Assembly (NCBI GenBank): GCA_009886265.1
Contig: QXZR01000033.1
Span: forward strand, 3,639-42,998
From: Flavobacteriaceae bacterium
GTDB taxonomy: Bacteria; Bacteroidota; Bacteroidia; Flavobacteriales; Flavobacteriaceae
Length of the DNA stretch: 39,360 nt
Reading direction: 5' to 3'
Shown here: one piece after another, positions 30,981 through 39,360 of the stretch
How the letters are laid out: each line of letters begins with the position of its first letter
Numbering within the stretch: the stretch's first letter is position 1
Position numbers and translations under genes: made by a program
Notes under the pieces: model-generated
The model's database searches: none
What the model saw: only the letters and a program-made list of their open reading frames with translations
What the model was told of the DNA's origin: nothing

Positions 30981-33389
30981 CTATTGACGGAGTTCTGCGC
31001 CAAGCTGTTTGTGGTATTGGTCTGCAATTTTTTGCATGGTCTTATCTATCTGCTTGTCGGTAAGCGTTTTCTCCTTGTCACGCAGGGTAAAGTTAAGTGC
31101 ATAGGATTTTTTCCCATCTGGAACGCCCTTGCCTGTAAACACATCAAAAAGCCCAATGTCTTCGAGTAAATGCCGCTCTGTTTTCTGTGCAATTTGATAC
31201 AGTTCTTTAAACGAAGTGCTTTTGTCTACTAAAAGGGCAAGATCACGATGAACTGATGGGAACTTAGAAAGTCCTTTTACCTTGATTTTCTGTTTTAAAA
31301 ATTGTGAGAGTGCATCCACAGCTAGCGTACAAGCAAACACGTCTTGGTCAATAGAAATATCTTTAAATCCTTTCAAATCAATCCAGCCGTACGTACCAAT
31401 ATTTGTTTTGCCGATGCTCAATGTCACACTTTCTTTAAAAAACGGATGGTCGCCGGGGGTTTCCTTTACGGTCAGTCCCAACCTATCTAGTAACCCATTT
31501 ACAATTCCCTTTAAGAAAAAGAAATCTGATTTTTGTTCTGAAACAGCCCAGTTGCTCTGTAATTGTTTTCCGGTAACAACCATACCAAGTGTAGCTTCTT
31601 GCGCATTGCCTTCAGCTGTTCTGTGATATTGATTTCCAAATTCAAAAAAGCGCAAGTCTTGCTGCTGTCGGTTGATGTTAAACTGCACTGATTCTAGCAT
31701 ACCATAAATAAGGTTAGTACGCATCACGGATAGTTCACTACTCAAGGGATTAAGTATTTCCACCATGTTTGTGGCATTGCTATCGTGCTTAGGCGAAGTT
31801 AGGGAGTTGTTATAAATCTCATAAAAACCTTGCGCAACAAGCTGTTGGGCAATGCGTGTTTCCAGTTGATTGGTATTGTTTTTTGCTAAGTTAGGAATAG
31901 AGCTGTTTAGTTTGTTTCCCGTTGGGATATTATTGTATCCGTATACCCTTAAAACCTCTTCGACAATATCGGCAGGGCTTCGCACATCTGCACGATAAGT
32001 AGGAACTTCTAAGCCAACCGAAGTTTCCGTGACATGGGCAATTTTAATGTCTAAATCTTGAATGATTTTTTTTATTTTCTCTCGGGGAATCTCATGACCT
32101 ATCAGTGCGTTTATGTAGTCGTATTTTAATAATACCTGATGCGGTTCCTGCTTATTGGGATATTCATCAATAATTTCTGAGCTAACGGCTCCACCTGCAA
32201 CTTCCTGAATAAGTATGGCAGCTCTCCTAAGGCTGTATTTGACCAATTCAATATCGATACCACGCTCATAACGAAACGAAGCGTCTGTGCTAAGTCCGTG
32301 GCGTTTGGCTGTTTTTCGAATACTAACAGGATCAAAATAAGCGCTCTCTAAAAATATTTCTGTTGTCTGCTCTGTTACGCCAGAATCCAGTCCTCCAAAA
32401 ACTCCTGCCAAACACATGGGTGTATCGCCATTGCAAATGACCAAGTCCTCGCTACTTAATTTGCGTTCAACGCCATCTAAGGTAACAAATGGGGTTCCTT
32501 CTTTTAGTTTTTGTACACGTACCACACCACTGCTGATTTTTCCTCCATCAAAAGCGTGTAAGGGTTGTCCCATTTCGTGTAATACATAGTTTGTTGCGTC
32601 AACAATATTGTTTATGGGTTTTAACCCTATTGCCTTTAAACGATGTTGTATGTGTTCGGGTGAAGGCTTTACCTCAACTCCTGTAATGCGCAAACCGCAA
32701 TAGCGCGGTGCAGCATCAGCATCTCGTACATCTATTTTAATGGCGCCTTTATAATTATCGGTATGGAAGGAGCTAATGGATGGCGTGATAAGCGTAGTAG
32801 TATCTTCCCTTTGGGAGAGTGCTGCACGCAAATCTCTGGCCATACCGTAATGGCTCATGGCATCAGATCGGTTGGGGGTAAGTCCTATTTCAAATATTTC
32901 ATCCGTTACGATTTCAAAAACTTCTTTGCAGGGTTTGCCTGCCTTGTGGTGGTTTTCGAGGACCATAATGCCGTCGTGGCTTTGGCCAAGACCCAATTCG
33001 TCTTCAGCACAAATCATACCCTGACTCAGCTCACCTCTGATTTTACTTTTCTTGATTATAAAAGATTCCCCATTTTCGGCATAAAGCGTTGTGCCTATTG
33101 TGGCTACAGGAACCGTTTGGCCTGCAGCAACATTGGGTGCCCCACATACAATTTGTACATGTTCTGCTTCGCCTATATCAACTTGGGTAACGTTAAGCTT
33201 ATCGGCATTGGGATGTTTTTCGCAAGTCAGTACCTTGCCAATAACAACTCCTTCTAGTCCACCTGGGATGGATTGATAATGATCAATACCCTCAACTTCT
33301 AAACCTAAGTCGGTGAGTATATCACTAATTTCTGAAGCACTTAAATCGGTTTTTATGAAATCACGTAACCAGTTGAAAGAAATGTGCAT
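30981..33389 (-). CDS. pheT: Phenylalanine-tRNA ligase beta subunit
   Basis: 802 aa; MHISFNWLRDFIKTDLSASEISDILTDLGLEVEG, EMB domain, C-terminal FDX-ACB domain. Confidence 0.97.
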   Translation of the reverse strand: MHISFNWLRDFIKTDLSASEISDILTDLGLEVEGIDHYQSIPGGLEGVVIGKVLTCEKHPNADKLNVTQVDIGEAEHVQIVCGAPNVAAGQTVPVATIGTTLYAENGESFIIKKSKIRGELSQGMICAEDELGLGQSHDGIMVLENHHKAGKPCKEVFEIVTDEIFEIGLTPNRSDAMSHYGMARDLRAALSQREDTTTLITPSISSFHTDNYKGAIKIDVRDADAAPRYCGLRITGVEVKPSPEHIQHRLKAIGLKPINNIVDATNYVLHEMGQPLHAFDGGKISSGVVRVQKLKEGTPFVTLDGVERKLSSEDLVICNGDTPMCLAGVFGGLDSGVTEQTTEIFLESAYFDPVSIRKTAKRHGLSTDASFRYERGIDIELVKYSLRRAAILIQEVAGGAVSSEIIDEYPNKQEPHQVLLKYDYINALIGHEIPREKIKKIIQDLDIKIAHVTETSVGLEVPTYRADVRSPADIVEEVLRVYGYNNIPTGNKLNSSIPNLAKNNTNQLETRIAQQLVAQGFYEIYNNSLTSPKHDSNATNMVEILNPLSSELSVMRTNLIYGMLESVQFNINRQQQDLRFFEFGNQYHRTAEGNAQEATLGMVVTGKQLQSNWAVSEQKSDFFFLKGIVNGLLDRLGLTVKETPGDHPFFKESVTLSIGKTNIGTYGWIDLKGFKDISIDQDVFACTLAVDALSQFLKQKIKVKGLSKFPSVHRDLALLVDKSTSFKELYQIAQKTERHLLEDIGLFDVFTGKGVPDGKKSYALNFTLRDKEKTLTDKQIDKTMQKIADQYHKQLGAELRQ

Positions 33390-33406
33390 GCTTATTATTT
33401 GAATAG

Positions 33407-33414
33407 CAAAGATA
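33407..33414 (-). promoter_or_regulatory. Candidate -7 element TATCTTTG for pheT
   Basis: Reverse complement of CAAAGATA, 17 nt from the pheT ATG. Confidence 0.4.
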
Positions 33415-33441
33415 CAATTAAGATGGTTTTTTGGGCATTAT

Positions 33442-35541
33442 TTACCCAATGTACTTCCAAATACTTTTTCCTTGTTGTGTCAACGAGAGCGCCAAACGTA
33501 TGTTTCCATTGTTTGTAAGGGATAAACTTGGGTCGTCTTGTAGCAACGCATCTACCGCATGACGTACTGTTTTTAGAATGTCTACGTCTTTTTTAAGGTT
33601 AGCAATTAGAAATGGTAGTACCCCACTTTGTTGGGTTCCCATGACATCTCCTGGTCCGCGCAGCGACAAATCTACTTCTGCCAATTCAAAGCCATCTTGC
33701 GTTCTGACCATGGTTTGTAAGCGTGTTTGGGCATCTTGGCTAAGTTTAGATCCCGTCATCAAAATACAGTAACTCTTACTAGCACCACGACCAACACGCC
33801 CCCTGAGCTGGTGGAGTTGCGATAAGCCAAAACGCTCGGCACTTTCAATAATCATAATGCTGGCATTGGGCACATCAACACCCACCTCAATAACCGTAGT
33901 AGCCACCATGATTTGGGTTTTTTTAGATATAAAACGTTCCATTTCATAACCCTTGTCTCTGGCATTCATCCTGCCGTGAACGATGCTCACCTGATAGTCT
34001 GGCAATGGAAACTCTCGCACGATGCTTTCATAGCCATCCATCAAATCTTTGTAATCCAAAACCTTAGATTCTTGAATTAGCGGATAAACAATATAGACCT
34101 GTCGTCCTTTGGCAATTTCTTCTCGCATAAATTGAAACACAGCCAATCGTTTACTGTCAAATCGATGCGTTGTGGTAATGGGTTTTCTGCCTGGTGGCAA
34201 CTCGTCAATTACAGATAGGTCTAAGTCGCCATAAGCCGTCATGGCCAAAGTTCTTGGAATAGGCGTTGCAGTCATCACCAAAATGTTTGGAGGGGTGTTG
34301 TTCTTTCGCCAAAGCTTGGCACGCTGTGCTACACCAAAACGGTGTTGTTCATCAACAATAGCCAATCCAAGTCGATGAAAATTGACCGTTTCTTCTAACA
34401 CAGCATGCGTGCCGATAAGCATTTGCAATTGACCATTGGCTAATTTTTCAAACAGAGGCTCACGTTCTTTTTTGGTTACAGAGCCTGTTAGCAAACCAAT
34501 TTCAATACCCAGTGGTACTAACAATCCTTTTATGCTGCTGTAGTGTTGTTGGGCTAAGATTTCGGTAGGCGCCACTAGGGTGGCTTGCATATTGTTGTCC
34601 AAGGCCATCAGCATACAGAGGACAGCTACGATAGTTTTTCCAGACCCAACGTCTCCTTGAAGCAGTCTGTTCATTTGTGCCTCACTATTTAAGTCGGTTC
34701 TAATTTCCCGTACAACACGCTTTTGTGCTTCGGTTAATGGAAAGGGCAGATGCTCGTGAAAAAAGCTATTGAAGTAATTTCCGATTTTCGGAAAGGGGAT
34801 GCCTTTAATGCGTTCTTTCCGATGTTGCTTTTTTAACCCCAATTGCAACTGCACAAAAAACAGTTCTTCAAATTTCATACGGAATTGTGCACGCGCTAAG
34901 GATTCTTGCGACTGTGGGAAGTGAATGACTTTTAGGGCTTCATTTTTCTCCATCAACTTGTAAGTGTTGCGCATTTCATCAGATAAAACTTCTTGAAGCT
35001 TGTTTTGTACTTCTTCAAACAAATTTTCTACAATCTGTCGCATAACACGTTGTGATATTCCACTTTTGGTCAGATTTTCTGTAGATGGATATACCGCCTG
35101 AAAGTTTCCTTTACGTTGTTCGTGGTCTGCAATTAGCTCTAGCTCTGGGTGGGGAATAGAACACTTCTTTCCGTACCAATTGAGTCGTCCAAATGCCATG
35201 TAAGGCGTGTTGAGCTGGAGTGATTTTTGTATCCATTGCTGCCCTCTAAACCAAACCAGTTCCATGCTGTGCTGACCATCTGTAAAAGTAGCTACCAAAC
35301 GGCTGCCCCGTTTTTGCTTAATGGTTTCAATATGGGAGATGCTCCCCAACACTTGTACATCTGCTGTGGTTTGTGGCAATTCTCCCGGGGTGTAGTATTT
35401 GCTTCTGTCAATATAACGATGCGGAAAAAAGTACAGAATGTCCTGTAAGCTGTGTAAGCCCAATTCCTTTTTAAGCAATTGCGCCCTGTTTGGACCAACG
35501 CCTTTCAAATAATCGATAGGTTTTTGCAACAATGCAGACAT
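33442..35541 (-). CDS. recG: ATP-dependent DNA helicase RecG
   Basis: 699 aa; LLQGDVGSGKTIVAVLCML, VDEQHRFGVAQRAKLW, MTATPIPRTLAMTAYGDLDLSVIDELPPGR, QLRGRVGRG. Confidence 0.97.
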   Translation of the reverse strand: MSALLQKPIDYLKGVGPNRAQLLKKELGLHSLQDILYFFPHRYIDRSKYYTPGELPQTTADVQVLGSISHIETIKQKRGSRLVATFTDGQHSMELVWFRGQQWIQKSLQLNTPYMAFGRLNWYGKKCSIPHPELELIADHEQRKGNFQAVYPSTENLTKSGISQRVMRQIVENLFEEVQNKLQEVLSDEMRNTYKLMEKNEALKVIHFPQSQESLARAQFRMKFEELFFVQLQLGLKKQHRKERIKGIPFPKIGNYFNSFFHEHLPFPLTEAQKRVVREIRTDLNSEAQMNRLLQGDVGSGKTIVAVLCMLMALDNNMQATLVAPTEILAQQHYSSIKGLLVPLGIEIGLLTGSVTKKEREPLFEKLANGQLQMLIGTHAVLEETVNFHRLGLAIVDEQHRFGVAQRAKLWRKNNTPPNILVMTATPIPRTLAMTAYGDLDLSVIDELPPGRKPITTTHRFDSKRLAVFQFMREEIAKGRQVYIVYPLIQESKVLDYKDLMDGYESIVREFPLPDYQVSIVHGRMNARDKGYEMERFISKKTQIMVATTVIEVGVDVPNASIMIIESAERFGLSQLHQLRGRVGRGASKSYCILMTGSKLSQDAQTRLQTMVRTQDGFELAEVDLSLRGPGDVMGTQQSGVLPFLIANLKKDVDILKTVRHAVDALLQDDPSLSLTNNGNIRLALSLTQQGKSIWKYIG

Positions 35542-35635
35542 AAAACGAAGATAGCAGTTTCCTGTTAATAACTATTCGTTAGGCTTCTTTATCAACCGTA
35601 AGGGTTTGGCTATTTTCACTTTAAATTAAAATACA

Positions 35636-37942
35636 TTGCAAGATTACCTCAAGCTGCTTAATGAAGCCCAGCAAAAACCTACTGTCCACAAAGATGGACC
35701 GCTTATGGTTATTGCAGGTGCGGGTTCTGGTAAAACACGTGTACTTACATACCGTATTGCCTATTTGATGCAGCAAGGTGTGGATTCTTTTTCCATTTTG
35801 GCATTGACATTTACCAACAAGGCAGCACGAGAAATGAAGGCGCGTATTGCGCAAATAGTAGGGGAGAGCGAATCCAAGAATTTATGGATGGGTACTTTTC
35901 ACTCTGTGTTTGCACGTATCCTTAGAGCTGAAGCTGACCGTTTGGGCTACCCTTCAAGCTTTACGATTTACGACACCCAAGACTCCGAACGTTTGTTAAG
36001 CTCCATTATCAAAGAGCTGCAACTTGATAAAGACCTGTATAAGGTTAAGCAGATTCGTTCGCGCATATCTTCTTTTAAAAACAGCCTGATTACGGTTAGG
36101 GCTTATTACAACAATCCAGAGCTTGTTGAGGCAGATCGAGAATCCAAGCGTCCAGAAATGGGTAGCATATACAAAGAATATGTAGATCGCTGCTTTAAGG
36201 CGGGTGCCATGGATTTTGACGATTTACTCCTTAAAACCAATGAGTTGTTAAACAGATTTCCAGATGTGCTTGCCAAATACCAAGAGCGTTTCCGCTATAT
36301 TCTGGTAGATGAGTACCAAGATACCAACCACTCCCAGTACTTGATTGTTCGTGCTTTAGCAGATCGTTATCAAAACGTTTGTGTGGTAGGTGATGATGCC
36401 CAAAGTATCTATGCCTTCCGTGGTGCAAACATTCAGAATATTCTCAATTTTCAACGTGACTACGACGATGCCGCAGTTTATCGACTAGAGCAAAACTACC
36501 GTTCCTCAAAAACCATAGTGCAAGCGGCCAATGCCGTAATTACGCACAATCAAAACAGACTAGAAAAGAACGTTTGGACAGATAATCCTGAGGGGCATAA
36601 AATCATTTTACATCGCAGTCCAACAGATGGTGAAGAAGGACGTTATGTTGCAGGTGATATTTTTGAACGTGCCATGCAAACACAACAGGGCTATGAAAAT
36701 TATGCCATATTGTATCGCACCAATGCACAGTCTCGTGCTATGGAGGACGCTTTGCGTAAGCGTAATATTCCCTATCGTGTGTATGGAGGGGTTTCTTTCT
36801 ATCAACGCAAAGAAATCAAAGATGTATTGGCGTATTTGCGCCTGCTTATCAATCCCAATGATGAAGAAAGTTTAAAGCGTGTTATCAATTATCCCATGCG
36901 GGGAATTGGTCAAACGACCATCAATAAGCTTATTGTAGCGGCAAAAACGCACGATTGCACGCTATATCAAGTATTGGAGAAGGTGCAAGAACTTCCGCTA
37001 AACATCAATGCGGGAACACGTACCAAATTACAAGACTTCTATACGCTTATGGAGTCGATTAAAACCCAACTTACAACCTTAGATGCATTTGAACTTGCAG
37101 ATATGGTGACCAAGAAGGTAGGTTTGGTTTCAGAACTTAAAAAGGAGGGCACGCCAGAAGCCGTTACTCGTATTGAGAACATTGAAGAGTTGTTGAATGG
37201 TATCAAAGACTTTGTGGAAGGACAGCGTGAACTCGTTGATGCCACCGGTTCTTTGGTTGAGTTTTTAGAAGATGTAGCCTTGGCTACTGACTTTGACAAT
37301 GAAGTCAAAGATCAGCAAGCTGTTTCGCTAATGACTATTCACCTTGCCAAAGGTTTGGAGTTTCCCAACGTGTATATCGTTGGCTTAGAAGAAGATTTGT
37401 TCCCCTCTGCCATGAGTGTTAATACTAGAGCAGAACTAGAAGAAGAGCGTAGGTTGTTTTATGTGGCGCTTACGCGTGCTGAAAAACGAGTTACGTTGAC
37501 CTACACACTATCTAGATATCGTTGGGGAAAAATTATTGATGCGGAGCCGAGTAGGTTTTTAACAGAAATCGATGAACAATTCATTGACAACCAAGTGGTC
37601 AATGACGATTATTCTTTTAAACCATTTATGGATAATTCCGTATTTGATGCTCCAGACCCAAATAAGGTTCGCTTTAAGCCGCCTGTAAAAAAGAAACCCA
37701 CAGCTGCAGTACCGCCCAAGGCACGTATGAAATCTGTGTCTAAAGCTGCGCCTAGCAGTGGACCTACGTTAGACTTATCCGAAATCCAACAGGGGATTCG
37801 TGTTTCTCACAGTCGTTTTGGATTTGGAACGGTATTAAGCACCGATGGGGTAGGCAATGATGCAAAGGCCCTTATTCGTTTTGATCAATCAGGAGAAAAA
37901 AACGTGCTGTTACGTTTTGCAAAACTCAAAGTAGTTTCATAA
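35636..37942 (+). CDS. UvrD/PcrA superfamily I DNA helicase with C-terminal Tudor-like RNAP-interaction region
   Basis: 768 aa; MVIAGAGSGKTRVLTYRIAYL, VDEYQDTNHSQY, LMTIHLAKGLEFPNVYIVG. C-terminal GIRVSHSRFGFGTVLSTDG resembles the PcrA C-terminal domain. TTG start. Confidence 0.95.
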   Translation: MQDYLKLLNEAQQKPTVHKDGPLMVIAGAGSGKTRVLTYRIAYLMQQGVDSFSILALTFTNKAAREMKARIAQIVGESESKNLWMGTFHSVFARILRAEADRLGYPSSFTIYDTQDSERLLSSIIKELQLDKDLYKVKQIRSRISSFKNSLITVRAYYNNPELVEADRESKRPEMGSIYKEYVDRCFKAGAMDFDDLLLKTNELLNRFPDVLAKYQERFRYILVDEYQDTNHSQYLIVRALADRYQNVCVVGDDAQSIYAFRGANIQNILNFQRDYDDAAVYRLEQNYRSSKTIVQAANAVITHNQNRLEKNVWTDNPEGHKIILHRSPTDGEEGRYVAGDIFERAMQTQQGYENYAILYRTNAQSRAMEDALRKRNIPYRVYGGVSFYQRKEIKDVLAYLRLLINPNDEESLKRVINYPMRGIGQTTINKLIVAAKTHDCTLYQVLEKVQELPLNINAGTRTKLQDFYTLMESIKTQLTTLDAFELADMVTKKVGLVSELKKEGTPEAVTRIENIEELLNGIKDFVEGQRELVDATGSLVEFLEDVALATDFDNEVKDQQAVSLMTIHLAKGLEFPNVYIVGLEEDLFPSAMSVNTRAELEEERRLFYVALTRAEKRVTLTYTLSRYRWGKIIDAEPSRFLTEIDEQFIDNQVVNDDYSFKPFMDNSVFDAPDPNKVRFKPPVKKKPTAAVPPKARMKSVSKAAPSSGPTLDLSEIQQGIRVSHSRFGFGTVLSTDGVGNDAKALIRFDQSGEKNVLLRFAKLKVVS

Positions 37943-37945
37943 AAA

Positions 37946-37967
37946 AAAGCCACCCGAAGGTGGCTTT
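37946..37967. terminator. Bidirectional intrinsic terminator between convergent uvrD and ompA-like genes
   Basis: AAAGCCACC-CGAA-GGTGGCTTT perfect hairpin flanked by A and T runs. Confidence 0.85.
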
Positions 37968-37988
37968 AAATACTATTGCTGTTAATCC

Positions 37989-38852
37989 TTATTTGGATGC
38001 AGCTTCCATACCTTTTTCAAGTAAATCAAAGAACTGATCTAGTTTTGGTAACACAACGATACGTGTCCTGCGATTTTTCGCGCGACCGTTAAGCGTTTCA
38101 TTATCTTCTAGTGGTACATATGAACTGCGTCCTGCGGCAGTCATACGCGCTGGATCAACCAAGAAATCGTTTTGTAGTATGCGAACAACAGCTGTTGCAC
38201 GCTTTACACTCAAATCCCAGTTGTCTACAAGTATATCACTATCTTTTTTAACAGGTACGTTATCTGTATGTCCTTCAACCATAAACTCCAAGTCTGTTTT
38301 GTCATTAATTACACGTGCAACCTTACCAAGTACTTCTTTGGCACGTGCGGTAACGGTATAACTACCGCTTCTAAACAACAGCTTGTCAGAGATGGAAATA
38401 AACACAACACCTTTTTCAACATTTACCTCAATGTCAGAGTCGTTGATATCTACAAGTGCACCCTTAAGACTGGTAACCAATGCTAGTGTGACAGAATCTC
38501 TACGTGTAACGGCATCTTGCATGCGTGTAATGCGCATGTCTTTTTCTTTTAAAGACTCAAGTGAACGCTCTAGGTTTTCAGCGCCTTTTTGAGACAAGGT
38601 TGTTAGGTTGCCCATATTATTAATAAGCTCCTGGTTGTTGGCCTTTAAGAATGTAATTTGGTCACGAAGTGCAGAAACGCTTGCATCGCTTTTTGCCCTT
38701 TCGTCTATACATGTATTAAGACGGACAGTGGCTGAGTTTAAAAGGTCTTTGGTCTCTTTGTGATCAGATTCTAAAGCGGTGTATTTTTTCTGTGACACAC
38801 AAGATGCCAGCAGTGCAGGAATTGCAATTAATAAGATGAGTGTTCTTTTCAT
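37989..38852 (-). CDS. OmpA family lipoprotein
   Basis: 287 aa; lipobox LLASCVSQKKY, coiled coil, C-terminal FMVEGHTDNVPV…NWDLSVKRATAVVRIL. Confidence 0.93.
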   Translation of the reverse strand: MKRTLILLIAIPALLASCVSQKKYTALESDHKETKDLLNSATVRLNTCIDERAKSDASVSALRDQITFLKANNQELINNMGNLTTLSQKGAENLERSLESLKEKDMRITRMQDAVTRRDSVTLALVTSLKGALVDINDSDIEVNVEKGVVFISISDKLLFRSGSYTVTARAKEVLGKVARVINDKTDLEFMVEGHTDNVPVKKDSDILVDNWDLSVKRATAVVRILQNDFLVDPARMTAAGRSSYVPLEDNETLNGRAKNRRTRIVVLPKLDQFFDLLEKGMEAASK

Positions 38853-38941
38853 TTTGTTATAAATATAATGAGCATAAAATTACTATAAAAACGACGATTG
38901 AGGCGCTTTCTTGTGTTAAACTATCAAAAAAAGATTATGCT

Positions 38942-39178
38942 TTACTCCACACAATAGTCGTCACCTTCGTTAAACTTATCAAAGGTTGCTGCATCTACTT
39001 TGACATCACTTTGCATACTCCCTTGAAAATCGCTGGTAGTAATGCGGTTACATCCCTCAAAACAAACCACAAATATATATTGGTCAGACGTGCTAATTTT
39101 ATCAAAAATCTCTCCGCATTTATCATCTGATTTACAAGAGAAAAAAAACAAGATTAATAACAGTAATGATTTCTTCAT
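38942..39178 (-). CDS. Small lipoprotein, hypothetical
   Basis: MKKSLLLLILFFFSCKSDDKCGEIFDK… lipobox FFFSC. Confidence 0.6.
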   Translation of the reverse strand: MKKSLLLLILFFFSCKSDDKCGEIFDKISTSDQYIFVVCFEGCNRITTSDFQGSMQSDVKVDAATFDKFNEGDDYCVE

Positions 39179-39205
39179 AAGCATGTGGTTTATGTTAAAC
39201 ACAAA

Positions 39206-39358
39206 TTAAAATTCTCTTTTGCCAAACTCACTTTCAATAAACTTAGATCTATTTTTTCCATTTTGGAAAATATAGGACAGGTTTAGTGTTATCATATCAA
39301 CTTCATATATATAGTTTGTAGTGGTGTAGAATTCGTTTTCACGCCAAGTTGTTATGCG
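39206..39358 (-). CDS. C-terminal fragment of an outer-membrane beta-barrel / TonB-receptor-like protein entering from the right edge
   Basis: Minus frame RITTWRENEFYTTTNYIYEVDMITLNLSYIFQNGKNRSKFIESEFGKREF*, a typical final barrel strand plus charged tail. Confidence 0.5.
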   Translation of the reverse strand, partial: RITTWRENEFYTTTNYIYEVDMITLNLSYIFQNGKNRSKFIESEFGKREF

Positions 39359-39360
39359 CT

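Overview
A 39.4-kb chromosomal window that looks like Bacteroidota, probably Flavobacteriia. Support for this: a T9SS-sorted BspA/DUF285 protein, TAnnTTTG-type promoters, and flavobacterial-style lipoproteins and OmpA. Most of it is dense core gene content: comM/yifB, an ALDH, an ilvD-ilvB-ilvN-ilvC-ilvA operon, gapN-like, dnaN, a SAM hydroxide adenosyltransferase, phoH, purC, a gfo/idh-yggS-(DEDDh exonuclease/GIY-YIG)-miaA cluster, pcm, smpB, glyA, two envelope lipoproteins, a small SRP RNA, SDR-fsa, an ABC-F protein, pheT, recG, uvrD/pcrA and an ompA-like gene. I found no CRISPR array, tRNA, rRNA, transposase, prophage or defence system. The points most worth follow-up are: (1) a junction near 503-512 where two divergent envelope-protein genes both lack their 5' ends; (2) a short Val/Leu-rich leader ORF ([10 protein letters not shown]) just upstream of the ilv operon, overlapping a possible 10-bp helix; (3) -7 elements placed in near-constant register 5-6 nt before the ATG of at least four genes, suggesting leaderless mRNAs; (4) convergent gene pairs with interlocked stop codons and no room for terminators; (5) an SRP RNA whose T-tract directly abuts the start codon of an SDR gene; (6) an ABC-F protein with one intact and one doubly degenerate composite ATP site.
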